Shown here: positions 6,465 through 14,000 of the stretch, piece after piece
How the letters are laid out: every line of letters begins with the position of its first letter
Numbering within the stretch: position 1 is the first letter of the stretch
Origin: JAGOBX01 sp017999075 [NCBI: Candidatus Babelota bacterium]
Lineage (GTDB): Bacteria; JAGOBX01
Assembly (NCBI GenBank): GCA_017999075.1
Contig: JAGOBX010000034.1
Coordinates: 1-14,777, forward strand
Reading direction: 5' to 3'
DNA: 14,777 nucleotides
Program-made: the position numbers and the translations under genes
Notes under the pieces: generated by a model
The model's input: only the letters and a program-made list of their open reading frames with translations
What the model was told of the DNA's origin: nothing
Database searches by the model: none

Positions 6465-8009
6465 TTATATTTTTCTTTGTTTTATTTTTTCCAGCAGGTT
6501 CAACCCGTTAAATATAGCTTTTCTATTCGCTTTTCTGGTATCATCATGAATACCTCGGCATGTTATTTTCAATTCAGAATCAGTATCCATCAATTGTATT
6601 TCAGTCATAGCTTTTGACTGAGATCCTTTTTCTTCATCTATTGCAATCTGCTTGTAATGAATAAGTTTCACATTTATTCCAGACTTATTCAATAAAGAAA
6701 TAATAGCTTCTATCGGTCCTTTTCCTTCTGATATACCTTCGATTTTATTTCCATCATAATCAATAGAAATATAATATTTGCAAAGGTCTTCATTTATAAC
6801 AATATCTTCAATCTTAACTAATTTATAAGGCCCCTTTACATTAATAATTTCATCATTATAAATTTTAATCATTTCATCTTTAGACAATTCTCCAACCTGT
6901 TCAGCTTTCTGTTTCATAACAGGTTGTAAATATAATGCTTCTTCCATAGTTAACGGATAACCCGCAGCATTGATGATTTCATAAATAGCAGTCTTTCCCG
7001 ATTGGCTTGTAAATCCTATAAATTCTCCTTCGCGTCCAATAAGTTCAGGCTGAATAGGTCTATACGCGCCTTTTTTCATATTTTTTGTTTTTGCACTTCC
7101 ATCCTGGTGTATTCCGCTTCTGTGAGCCAGAGCATCATCTCCTATCAAAGGCATTTTATCATAAATTTTAACATCTGCCATTTCCGAAACAAGAATTGCT
7201 GTTTCATAAATCTTCGACATATTAATCGGGATTTCAATTCCTGAATTATGTAAAGTTACTGCCACCTCATATAAATTTGTATTCCCGGCCCGTTCTCCAA
7301 GTCCATTCAAACTGCATTCCAGCTGACGCGCTCCATTAAAATAACTTTCAACAGTAGTAGCTGTTGCCATACCTAAATCATTATGACAGTGGACCGCTAC
7401 AGTAACAGTTTCTGGAAGGGCTTTAACTACTTTGTTTACCATTTCAATAAAAACAGCAGGTCTTACCCGTTCCACAGTATTAGGTAAATTAATAATAGTT
7501 GCTCCAGCCTCAATTATTTCTAAGAATGATTCAATTACAAAATCTAAATTTTCATTACAATCTCCGAAATGTTCTGCGCTGAATTGAATTTCTCCTTTAT
7601 CGCCAAATAAAGATTTCCCGTATTTTACAGCTTGTACAGCTATTTTTCGTATTTCCTTAGGATCTTTCTGTATTACATATTTCATATTAAACGGACTAAA
7701 AGCAATAAATGTATGTATCCTGGGTTTCGCAGCATATTTTACTGATTCATAAACTTTTTTTATATCATATTCCATTGCCCTTGCTAAACCTGAAATAACG
7801 ACATCATCAGATGATATTTGCGCAAGATGTTTGCAAGCTTCAAAATCCATATCGCTGGCCCCGGAAAAACCCACTTCAATCCCCTGCACTCCGAGTTCAA
7901 TAAGTTTATTAAAAATTATTTCTTTTTCTTTTAAATTCCATGGTTTTTTCAAAGCTTGATTTCCATCTCGTAAAGTTACGTCATAAAAAAACGGAATATT
8001 TTTTTTCAT
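6465..8009 (-). CDS. leuA: 2-isopropylmalate synthase-like enzyme (LeuA family)
   Basis: Such enzymes condense acetyl-CoA with 2-oxoisovalerate to start leucine synthesis. The 514-residue protein has the HMGL-like TIM barrel at about 5-275 and a LeuA-type regulatory domain at about 395-510. The active-site loop TLRDGNQAL is at 12-20. The metal ligands are D15, H207 and H209 (HCHND) and N243 (NGLGERAGN, 235-243), with HRSGIHQDG at 296-304. The TLRDGNQAL...KPWN form resembles the yeast/actinobacterial LeuA type more than the E. coli type. The intact C-terminal domain, with GKGPIEAI and GIHDDT, suggests feedback by the end product. Citramalate or homocitrate synthase are close alternatives, since substrate choice cannot be read off by eye. 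No other leu or ilv gene is in the window, so it stands alone. GGAG lies 13 nt before the ATG, a long spacing, but a stop just upstream excludes an earlier start. No T-box leader is seen. Confidence 0.85.
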   Translation of the reverse strand: MKKNIPFFYDVTLRDGNQALKKPWNLKEKEIIFNKLIELGVQGIEVGFSGASDMDFEACKHLAQISSDDVVISGLARAMEYDIKKVYESVKYAAKPRIHTFIAFSPFNMKYVIQKDPKEIRKIAVQAVKYGKSLFGDKGEIQFSAEHFGDCNENLDFVIESFLEIIEAGATIINLPNTVERVRPAVFIEMVNKVVKALPETVTVAVHCHNDLGMATATTVESYFNGARQLECSLNGLGERAGNTNLYEVAVTLHNSGIEIPINMSKIYETAILVSEMADVKIYDKMPLIGDDALAHRSGIHQDGSAKTKNMKKGAYRPIQPELIGREGEFIGFTSQSGKTAIYEIINAAGYPLTMEEALYLQPVMKQKAEQVGELSKDEMIKIYNDEIINVKGPYKLVKIEDIVINEDLCKYYISIDYDGNKIEGISEGKGPIEAIISLLNKSGINVKLIHYKQIAIDEEKGSQSKAMTEIQLMDTDSELKITCRGIHDDTRKANRKAIFNGLNLLEKIKQRKI

Positions 8010-8062
8010 ATTACTTTTTTATCTCCAAATATTTTTTTATTGAATTTTAAAAATATTGTAGT

Positions 8063-8091
8063 AATATATATATATTATTAATATTTTTCAA
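8063..8091 (-). promoter_or_regulatory. Candidate promoter of the leuA-type gene
   Basis: On the minus strand TTGAAA (8086-8091), a 17-nt spacer and TATATT (8063-8068), each box matching the consensus at five positions. Transcription would begin near 8056, about 47 nt before the start codon at 8009. The surrounding DNA is an alternating TA run, so the exact -10 is uncertain. Confidence 0.4.
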
Positions 8092-8094
8092 GAA

Positions 8095-8118
8095 ATTTTT
8101 TATTATGTAATAAAAAAT
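8095..8118. promoter_or_regulatory. Perfect 24-bp palindrome ahead of the universal stress protein gene
   Basis: ATTTTTTATTA (8095-8105) and TAATAAAAAAT (8108-8118) are exact inverse complements around a 2-nt centre. It lies 24 nt before the ATG of the stress-protein gene and next to the leuA-type -35 box. The centre is too short for a good RNA loop, so a protein-binding operator is more likely than a terminator. Its all-A/T arms make chance possible in DNA of this composition. Confidence 0.35.
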
Positions 8119-8141
8119 ATATTCAATTCAGGAGCAATTAT

Positions 8142-8966
8142 ATGTATAAAAAAATAATAATCGCTACAGACGGAGCCGAACAAAGCGGTTCTGCAGTTGT
8201 AGAAGCGATTAATATAGCTGCTAAATCTAATTCTGAAATATATCTTCTTCATGTTCTTAAAATAGTTGTTGGAGTGGACAGCGTCGGAGGAATTTCCACA
8301 TTATCATTAATGCAGAAACTTGAAGAATCCTCAAAAAAATACATGAAAACTTTCAAAGGATTGGCGGCCGACGATGGAGTGCTAAAATGTGAAACAATTA
8401 TCAGGCATGGAGTTGATTTTTATACTGCGATAATAGATGAAACAAAAAAAAAGAATGCTGATTTAATTATGATTGGGAGAAAAAATCCGTCTCACCCGTT
8501 AAAACGTTTTTTTTTAGGGAGTGTTACAGGAAAAATATTAACTCAATCACCTTGTGATATTCTTGTAGTTCCGTTGGCTTCTCTTGTTCAATGGGAAAAA
8601 CTAATGGTTCCTGTAATAAATGATTATGATATCGATTCAGTAATCTCAAAAACCATCCCTCTTGCAAAACAGAATAAAAGCAAAATTTTATTAATAGGAA
8701 TATATTCGGAAGAACAAATTAAAAATAACGTAGAAAAAAAATTAACCGAATATTCATCTGAATTTACAAAAGAACAAATTCCATGTGAATCAGTTTGTAC
8801 TTATGGAAATCCTGTAGAAATCATAAACAAAACTGCTTTACATAATAATGCGGATATAATTTTGATGAAAGATTTAAAAGATAAATCCATTAAAAATTTA
8901 TTTTACGGTTCTTTAGCAGAACAGGTTATAGTTAATTCTATTTCTTCAATATTAATACTAAAATAG
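8142..8966 (+). CDS. Tandem-domain universal stress protein
   Basis: A 274-residue cytoplasmic protein made of two UspA-type domains. The first (about 1-144) opens with KKIIIATDG (3-11), carrying the adenine-pocket Asp at D10. It ends with IGRKNPSHPLKRFFLGSVTGKIL, the GxxG-9x-G(S/T) type ATP-binding loop in slightly altered form, and DILVVP. The second (about 150-274) keeps the fold pattern, with KLMVPV at its first strand and NLFYGSLAEQVI near its end, but its nucleotide loop is eroded (MKDLKDKSIKNLFYGS). This suggests one binding domain and one structural domain. Such proteins help cells survive starvation, oxygen or energy stress, often through dimerisation and ATP binding; the specific role is unknown. 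AGGAG 7 nt before the ATG fixes the start. It is the first gene of the rightward cluster and is divergent from the leuA-type gene. Confidence 0.93.
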   Translation: MYKKIIIATDGAEQSGSAVVEAINIAAKSNSEIYLLHVLKIVVGVDSVGGISTLSLMQKLEESSKKYMKTFKGLAADDGVLKCETIIRHGVDFYTAIIDETKKKNADLIMIGRKNPSHPLKRFFLGSVTGKILTQSPCDILVVPLASLVQWEKLMVPVINDYDIDSVISKTIPLAKQNKSKILLIGIYSEEQIKNNVEKKLTEYSSEFTKEQIPCESVCTYGNPVEIINKTALHNNADIILMKDLKDKSIKNLFYGSLAEQVIVNSISSILILK

Positions 8967-8976
8967 CATATTTTAT

Positions 8977-9004
8977 TTGACAAATATTTAAATTATAATA
9001 TTAT
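8977..9004 (+). promoter_or_regulatory. Candidate promoter for surE and following genes
   Basis: A perfect TTGACA (8977-8982) is followed after 16 nt by TATTAT (8999-9004), so transcription would begin near 9011, about 80 nt before surE. A second -10-like TATAAT lies at 9052-9057, but its best -35 (TTGATT, 9027-9032) is 19 nt away. Either could serve. The gap has no strong terminator for the preceding stress-protein gene; only a 6-bp AATATT hairpin overlaps this promoter. Confidence 0.45.
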
Positions 9005-9058
9005 TTTATTATTTAATGTGAAAATTTTGATTTTTTCTATACAAACTTTTATATAATT

Positions 9059-9088
9059 CGGATTTATCCGGACTTATCCGGTTTTAAT
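9059..9088 (+). repeat. Three tandem decamers in the surE leader
   Basis: Three head-to-tail 10-nt units start at 9059, 9069 and 9079: CGGATTTATC, then CGGACTTATC, then the decayed CGGTTTTAAT. The first two differ at one position, and TTATCCGG occurs twice in direct repeat. The first unit with its neighbour also forms the palindrome CGGATTTATCCG. The array is the only GC-containing island in an otherwise A/T gap and ends 2 nt before the surE ATG, where a ribosome site would normally be. Confidence 0.6.
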
Positions 9089-9090
9089 AT

Positions 9091-9849
9091 ATGAAAATTT
9101 TATTAACAAACGATGACGGATTCTTATCAAAAGGAATAATTATTCTTGCCGCTTCACTGAGACGTATTGCAGAAGTGATAATTGTGTCTCCGGAAAGTCA
9201 AAGAAGCGCAGTAGCAATGTCGTTAAGTCTGCATAAACCATTACGAATGCATAAAATCAAAAAAAATGTATATATAACAGACGGAACTCCGGCAGATTGC
9301 ATAAATTTAGGTTTATTCGCATTAATGAAAAATAACCCTCCTGATTTAATAGTGTCTGGAATAAATTCCGGACCCAATCTTGCTGAAGATGTTTTTTATT
9401 CAGGCACAGTAGGCGCAGTTCTGGAAGGAAGGTTCAGGAATATAAATGGTTTAGCAGTATCTATGTTTTCCGATAAAAATGGAGTTTATAATTACAAAAT
9501 AGCTGCAGAGATTGCTGTAAATGTTATTCAAAAATTTTTTCTAAAAAATAAATTCAAACAAACTGTTTCATTGAATTTAAATGTTCCTGGAGTTTCGATG
9601 CAGTCTGAAATCAAAGGTATTAAATTCACCAAACTTGATACTCATAAATATCCTGGAGAAATAACAGAACGAACAGACACTTCAGGTCAAAAATATTATT
9701 GGCTTGGCGGATCGAAAGCAGTATTTGCAAATTCTCAAGGTTCTGATTATAACGCGTTAACTCAGAATTACGCATCATTAACTCCCTTGTATCCTGAAAT
9801 TACAGATTTTAAATTATTATCTTATCTAAAAAAAACGGCGGTGAAATAA
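9091..9849 (+). CDS. surE: 5'/3'-nucleotidase SurE
   Basis: SurE removes phosphate from nucleoside 5'- and 3'-monophosphates (and in some species short polyphosphate) with a divalent metal, in the cytoplasm. The 252-residue length is typical. The metal site is intact: TNDDG (6-10) with D8 and D9, S39 in PESQRSA (34-40), and N92 in VSGINSGPN (88-96). GTPADC (65-70) and DVFYSGTVGAVLEG (100-113) are further family blocks. No Shine-Dalgarno sequence precedes the ATG; the space is taken by the decamer repeats. An in-frame upstream alternative is not apparent, and MKILLTNDDG is the standard SurE N-terminus, so this start is right. The usual partners pcm, rpoS and nlpD are absent. A cyclic-nucleotide-binding protein gene begins 3 nt after its stop. 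Confidence 0.96.
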   Translation: MKILLTNDDGFLSKGIIILAASLRRIAEVIIVSPESQRSAVAMSLSLHKPLRMHKIKKNVYITDGTPADCINLGLFALMKNNPPDLIVSGINSGPNLAEDVFYSGTVGAVLEGRFRNINGLAVSMFSDKNGVYNYKIAAEIAVNVIQKFFLKNKFKQTVSLNLNVPGVSMQSEIKGIKFTKLDTHKYPGEITERTDTSGQKYYWLGGSKAVFANSQGSDYNALTQNYASLTPLYPEITDFKLLSYLKKTAVK

Positions 9850-9852
9850 TTT

Positions 9853-10323
9853 GTGGATATAAATTTATTAAAAAATATAAACATTTTTTCAGACTTAAAC
9901 GACAATGATTTAATGAAAATATCAGGAATAGTTGAAGAACAAAATTTCCCTGAAAATTTTTTTATTTTCAGAGAAGGTGACCGGGGACATGAAATGTTTT
10001 GTATAGTCAGCGGATCAGTGGAAATTTCCAGAAATATAGTTGCTGACAAAAGAAAACCTATAGTAACCCTTAAACCAGGTCAATTTTTTGGAGAAATGAC
10101 TATATTCGATGAAGAACCTCGTTCCGCAAATGTAATGACTCTTGAAAAAAGTGTTTTTTTAAAAATCACAAAAAAAAGTTTTTCGAGTTTTTTAGAACTC
10201 AATCCTATAATAGGGTTTAAAATATACAAAAGATTTGTTCATGAATTATGCATGAGGGTTCGTGTTACAGACGATAAAATCCAGGAACGTATATTTTGGG
10301 GTTTTGTTTCAAAAACACAATGA
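9853..10323 (+). CDS. Stand-alone cyclic-nucleotide-binding (CNB) domain protein
   Basis: A 156-residue protein that is essentially one CRP-type sensor domain. The N-terminal helix pair LLKNINIFSDLNDNDLMKIS (5-24), the REGDRGHEMFCIVSGSVEI strand block (40-58) and the phosphate-binding cassette PGQFFGEMTIFDEEPRSANVMT (75-96) are clear. The cassette keeps the Glu and Arg that hold a cyclic nucleotide (E81, R90). After the sensor helix (about 120-140) only some 16 residues remain. There is no helix-turn-helix, kinase, cyclase or membrane part, so it is not a transcription factor. It must act through a partner protein or have lost its output; that is inference. The start is GTG at 9853, 3 nt after the surE stop, with a GGTG-like site inside the surE end, which points to coupled translation. 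A shadow frame on the other strand is not supported. Confidence 0.85.
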   Translation: MDINLLKNINIFSDLNDNDLMKISGIVEEQNFPENFFIFREGDRGHEMFCIVSGSVEISRNIVADKRKPIVTLKPGQFFGEMTIFDEEPRSANVMTLEKSVFLKITKKSFSSFLELNPIIGFKIYKRFVHELCMRVRVTDDKIQERIFWGFVSKTQ

Positions 10324-10380
10324 AATATATTTGTTCTTTTATGAAAAAATAATTTTTATTTTATAACATAACTAAATAAA

Positions 10381-11001
10381 ATGGAACAATATTCAAAAAG
10401 AAGTTTATCAATAAATTCGTTTGACAGACTTGTAAATAATTTATCAAAACTGCCTACGATAGGTTCTAAAACAGCTGTAAGATTAGCTTCGTTCATTATA
10501 AAAAGCGAAGAAAGTTTTGTTGAAGAATTTGCTGAATCTATTACAAATGCAAAACAAACAATATCGTTTTGTAAAATCTGCGGTAATTACGCTGAAAACG
10601 AATATTGTATATATTGTTCAAATCCGGAAAGAACTCATAAATCAATTTGTGTTGTTGAAGAACCTCTTGATATTTTCAATATTGAAAATACAGGAAATTA
10701 TAAAGGTATGTATCATGTTTTACTCGGAACAATTTCCATTCATAAAGGTATAGGTCCGGCAAATCTAAATATAGGTACTCTTCTGAACAGGTTAAAAGAA
10801 AACACAACTGAAGAAATAATAATAGCAACAAATCCTACATTAGACGGGGATTCTACTGCGTTGTTTTTAAAAAAAAAAATTGAAGAACTAGGAAATTTTA
10901 AAATCACAAGGCCGGCAATGGGACTTCCTTCAGGGAGTGTTATAGAATTCACTGATAGGGAAACATTATCGAGAGCTTTTGTTAATAGAATAAAATTATA
11001 A
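10381..11001 (+). CDS. recR: Recombination mediator RecR
   Basis: RecR works with RecO (and RecF) to load RecA onto SSB-coated single-stranded DNA during gap repair. The 206-residue protein shows the full order of parts: helix-hairpin-helix LSKLPTIGSKTAVRLA (21-36); a four-cysteine zinc site C64, C67, C76 and C79; the Toprim domain from ICVVEEP (89-95) through GTISIHKGIGP (116-126) to IIIATNPTLDGDSTA (146-160); and the C-terminal TRPAMGLPSGSVIEFTD (176-192). It is a little longer than usual at the N-terminus (about 10 extra residues). No Shine-Dalgarno sequence precedes the ATG and an in-frame TAA lies a few codons upstream, so the start is the only ATG that keeps the first helix. A run of eleven A (10869-10879) lies in the Toprim region. 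The customary neighbours dnaX and ybaB are absent from the window. Confidence 0.96.
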   Translation: MEQYSKRSLSINSFDRLVNNLSKLPTIGSKTAVRLASFIIKSEESFVEEFAESITNAKQTISFCKICGNYAENEYCIYCSNPERTHKSICVVEEPLDIFNIENTGNYKGMYHVLLGTISIHKGIGPANLNIGTLLNRLKENTTEEIIIATNPTLDGDSTALFLKKKIEELGNFKITRPAMGLPSGSVIEFTDRETLSRAFVNRIKL

Positions 11002-11009
11002 AAAATTTA

Positions 11010-11062
11010 TTTTTAGAATTTAAACAAATAAATCTATAAGAACCAGGTATAAATTCTAAAAA
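11010..11062. promoter_or_regulatory. Perfect 13-bp inverted repeat in front of nifJ
   Basis: TTTTTAGAATTTA (11010-11022) and TAAATTCTAAAAA (11050-11062) are exact inverse complements with a 27-nt spacer. The right arm ends 1 nt before the GGGAG ribosome site of nifJ. A possible promoter sits across it: TTTAGA (11012-11017), 17 nt, TATAAG (11035-11040). If that promoter is real, both arms flank the start of transcription as an operator would; if transcription comes from recR, the repeat forms a hairpin beside the ribosome site. It is not a terminator in the nifJ direction, because the 3' side is A-rich. Confidence 0.5.
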
Positions 11063-11078
11063 AGGGAGTGTGTATTTT

Positions 11079-14000
11079 ATGAGTAAAAAATTGGCTATGA
11101 TTGACGGCAATACGGCAGCAGCCCATATCGCGTATGCTTTAAGCGATGTTGCAGCTTTATATCCTATAACCCCGTCATCAACAATGGGCGAAGTTGCAGA
11201 CGAATGGAGAGCTGCAGGCAGAAAAAATATTTTCGGTCAAACCGTACGTATAATGGAAATGCAGTCTGAAGCAGGCGCTGCAGGAGCAGTCCACGGATCT
11301 CTGGCTACAGGAGCTTTAACCACCACATTCACAGCTTCTCAAGGTTTATTATTGATGATACCCAATATGTATAAAATTTCCGGAGAATTATTACCCGGTG
11401 TATTTCACGTATCTGCAAGATCTCTTGCAGGACACGCATTATCTATATTTGGCGATCATGCGGATGTTATGGCAGCGCGCCAGACAGGCTGGGGTTTACT
11501 TGCTTCAGCAAGCCCTCAGGAAGCAATGGATTTAGCGTTAGTAGCTCATTTAACAGCAATAAAATCAAGAGTTCCTTTTCTTCATTTTTTTGATGGGTTC
11601 AGAACTTCTGCTGAAATAGCGAAAGTTGAAATGATTGATTATGAAGATATTGCAAAACTTGTTGATATGGAATCTCTGAACGAATTCAGAAACAGAGCAT
11701 TAAATCCTGAACATCCGAAAATGATGGGTTCAGCGCAAAATCCAGATATATATTTTCAGGCACGTGAACGTTCCAATCCATATTATACAAACCTGGCTGA
11801 CTCAGTTGAAGAACATATGAAAAAAGTGGGAAATTTAACCGGCCGGCAATACGGCTTATTTGATTATTACGGAGCGCCTGATGCCAAAAATATAATTGTA
11901 TGTATGGCTTCAGGATGTGATGTTATACACGAAACCGTAGATTACCTTATGAAACAAGGTGAAAAAGTAGGCGTATTAAAAGTAAGACTTTACAGACCTT
12001 GGTCAGATAAACATTTAATCAAAGCTATTCCTGAAACAGTTAAAAAAATTGCAGTTCTTGACAGAACTAAAGAATCTGGAGCATTAGGCGAACCGTTATA
12101 TCTTGATGTATGCACATCTTTGCTCGAAAACTCCAAGAAAAATATTAAAATAGTCGGAGGCAGATACGGTTTAAGTTCAAAAGATTTTACTCCGTCAATG
12201 GTAAATGCTGTTTTTGAAAATTTAAAATCAGGGAAATCCAAAAATCATTTTACAGTAGGAATCGAAGACGATGTTACAAATTCATCACTGCCTATCAAAA
12301 AAACAATAATAACAGAATCGCCTAATACCATAAGATGTAAATTCTGGGGACTTGGTTCAGACGGAACAGTAGGAGCCAACAAAAATTCAATAAAAATTAT
12401 CGGAGACCATACTGATGGTTATGCTCAGGGATATTTTGCTTACGATTCAAAAAAATCCGGAGGGATCACTATTTCACATTTAAGGTTTGGGCCGGAAAAA
12501 ATAAGATCTTCTTATTTTGTAAATCAGGCGGATTTTATTGCCTGTCATAATCAGTCTTATATAACAAGATATGATATTCTCGATGGAATAAAAGAAGGCG
12601 GAGATTTTTTATTAAACTGTATATGGTCAGCTGAAGAATTAGACGAAAAACTTCCAGCAGCCATGAAAAAGACAATTGCATCAAAAAAAATAAATTTTTA
12701 TATAATTAACGCTTATAAAATCGCTGAAGAACTCGGATTGGGAAATAGAATCAATATGATTCTTCAGGCTGCATTTTTTAAAATCACAAAAGTAATAGCT
12801 GATTTTGAACAAGTACGGGGTTATATGAAACATGCAGTAAAAAAAACTTATGGTAAAAAAGGCGATGAAGTCGTCAAAATGAATAACGATGCAATTGACA
12901 GGGGAGCTGATGCATATTTAAAAGTTGAAGTCCCGGAAAAATGGGCGAAATTAAAAATCACTGCTGATTCAATTCAATATCCAAATGATTTTGTCAGAGA
13001 TATACTGGTGCCGATCAATTCTCAAAAAGGAGATACTATTAAAGTTTCAAAATTTACACCAGATGGATCATTCCCAACAGGCACTACCAAATACGAAAAA
13101 CGAGGAATCGCGGTTAAAGTTCCGTGTTGGGCATCTGAAAATTGTATTCAATGCAATCAATGCGCTTACGTATGTCCTCATGCTGTTATAAGACCATATT
13201 TAATTAATGAAGACGAAACCAAAAGTCTTCCTCAAGGAACACCGGTTTTAAAAGCAATAGGCAAAGGATTTGAAAATTTAAATTATAAAATACAGATATC
13301 TCCTCTTGATTGTACAGGATGCGGAAGCTGCGCTGACGTATGTCCTGCTCCAAAAGGAAAAGCACTTATTATGAAACCTCTTGAAGAAGTCATTGAACAG
13401 GAATCAAAACAATATACTTATTTAAATGAATTGCCTGTCCGCGATAATCTGATGGATAAATACACTTTAAAAGGAAGTCAATTCAAGCAGCCATTATTTG
13501 AATTTTCAGGAGCTTGCGCAGGCTGCGGAGAAACCCCATACATAAAACTTGTAACTCAATTGTACGGAGACAGAATGGTTGTTGCCAATGCAACAGGATG
13601 TTCTTCTATTTATGGCGGTTCAGCTCCTGTTTGTCCATATACATTCAACAAATCGGGTTCTGGTCCAGCCTGGGCTAATTCATTATTTGAAGATAATGCT
13701 GAATATGGATTAGGAATGTCATTAGGAATAACTCAACGCAGATTAAAATTGGCGGAACTTATAAATGAAGCAAAAAATTCAAATTCAATTTCTGCAGAAT
13801 TAAAAGACTTATTTATAAAATGGCTTGAAGAAGGACAGAATGCTGACAGGTCGTCGGAATTAAGCGGCGCTATTAAAAAAATTCTTCCAGAAACAATAAA
13901 ATCTGTCAATGATCAAACCTTAAAAAATTTACTGATAAAAATTAATGAAAACTCTGATATGCTGACCAAAAAATCTGTTTGGATTATAGGCGGAGACGGA

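Noticed and set aside
8010-8141. T-box or leucine attenuator ahead of the leuA-type gene
   Set aside because: The leader is about 47 nt if the promoter call is right, and shows no T-box sequence, Leu-rich leader peptide or terminator hairpin.
9822-10049. Minus-strand frame opposite the surE end and CNB start
   Set aside because: It lies fully within two supported genes on the other strand and shows no domain or ribosome site.
10324-10380. Promoter and terminator between the CNB gene and recR
   Set aside because: The 57 bp hold only A/T runs. TATAAC at 10362-10367 has no credible -35 at proper spacing, and no real stem is present.
11070-11078. GTG start three codons upstream for nifJ
   Set aside because: It is only 1 nt from the GGGAG ribosome site. 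The ATG at 11079 has normal spacing and gives the usual MSKKLAMIDGN start.
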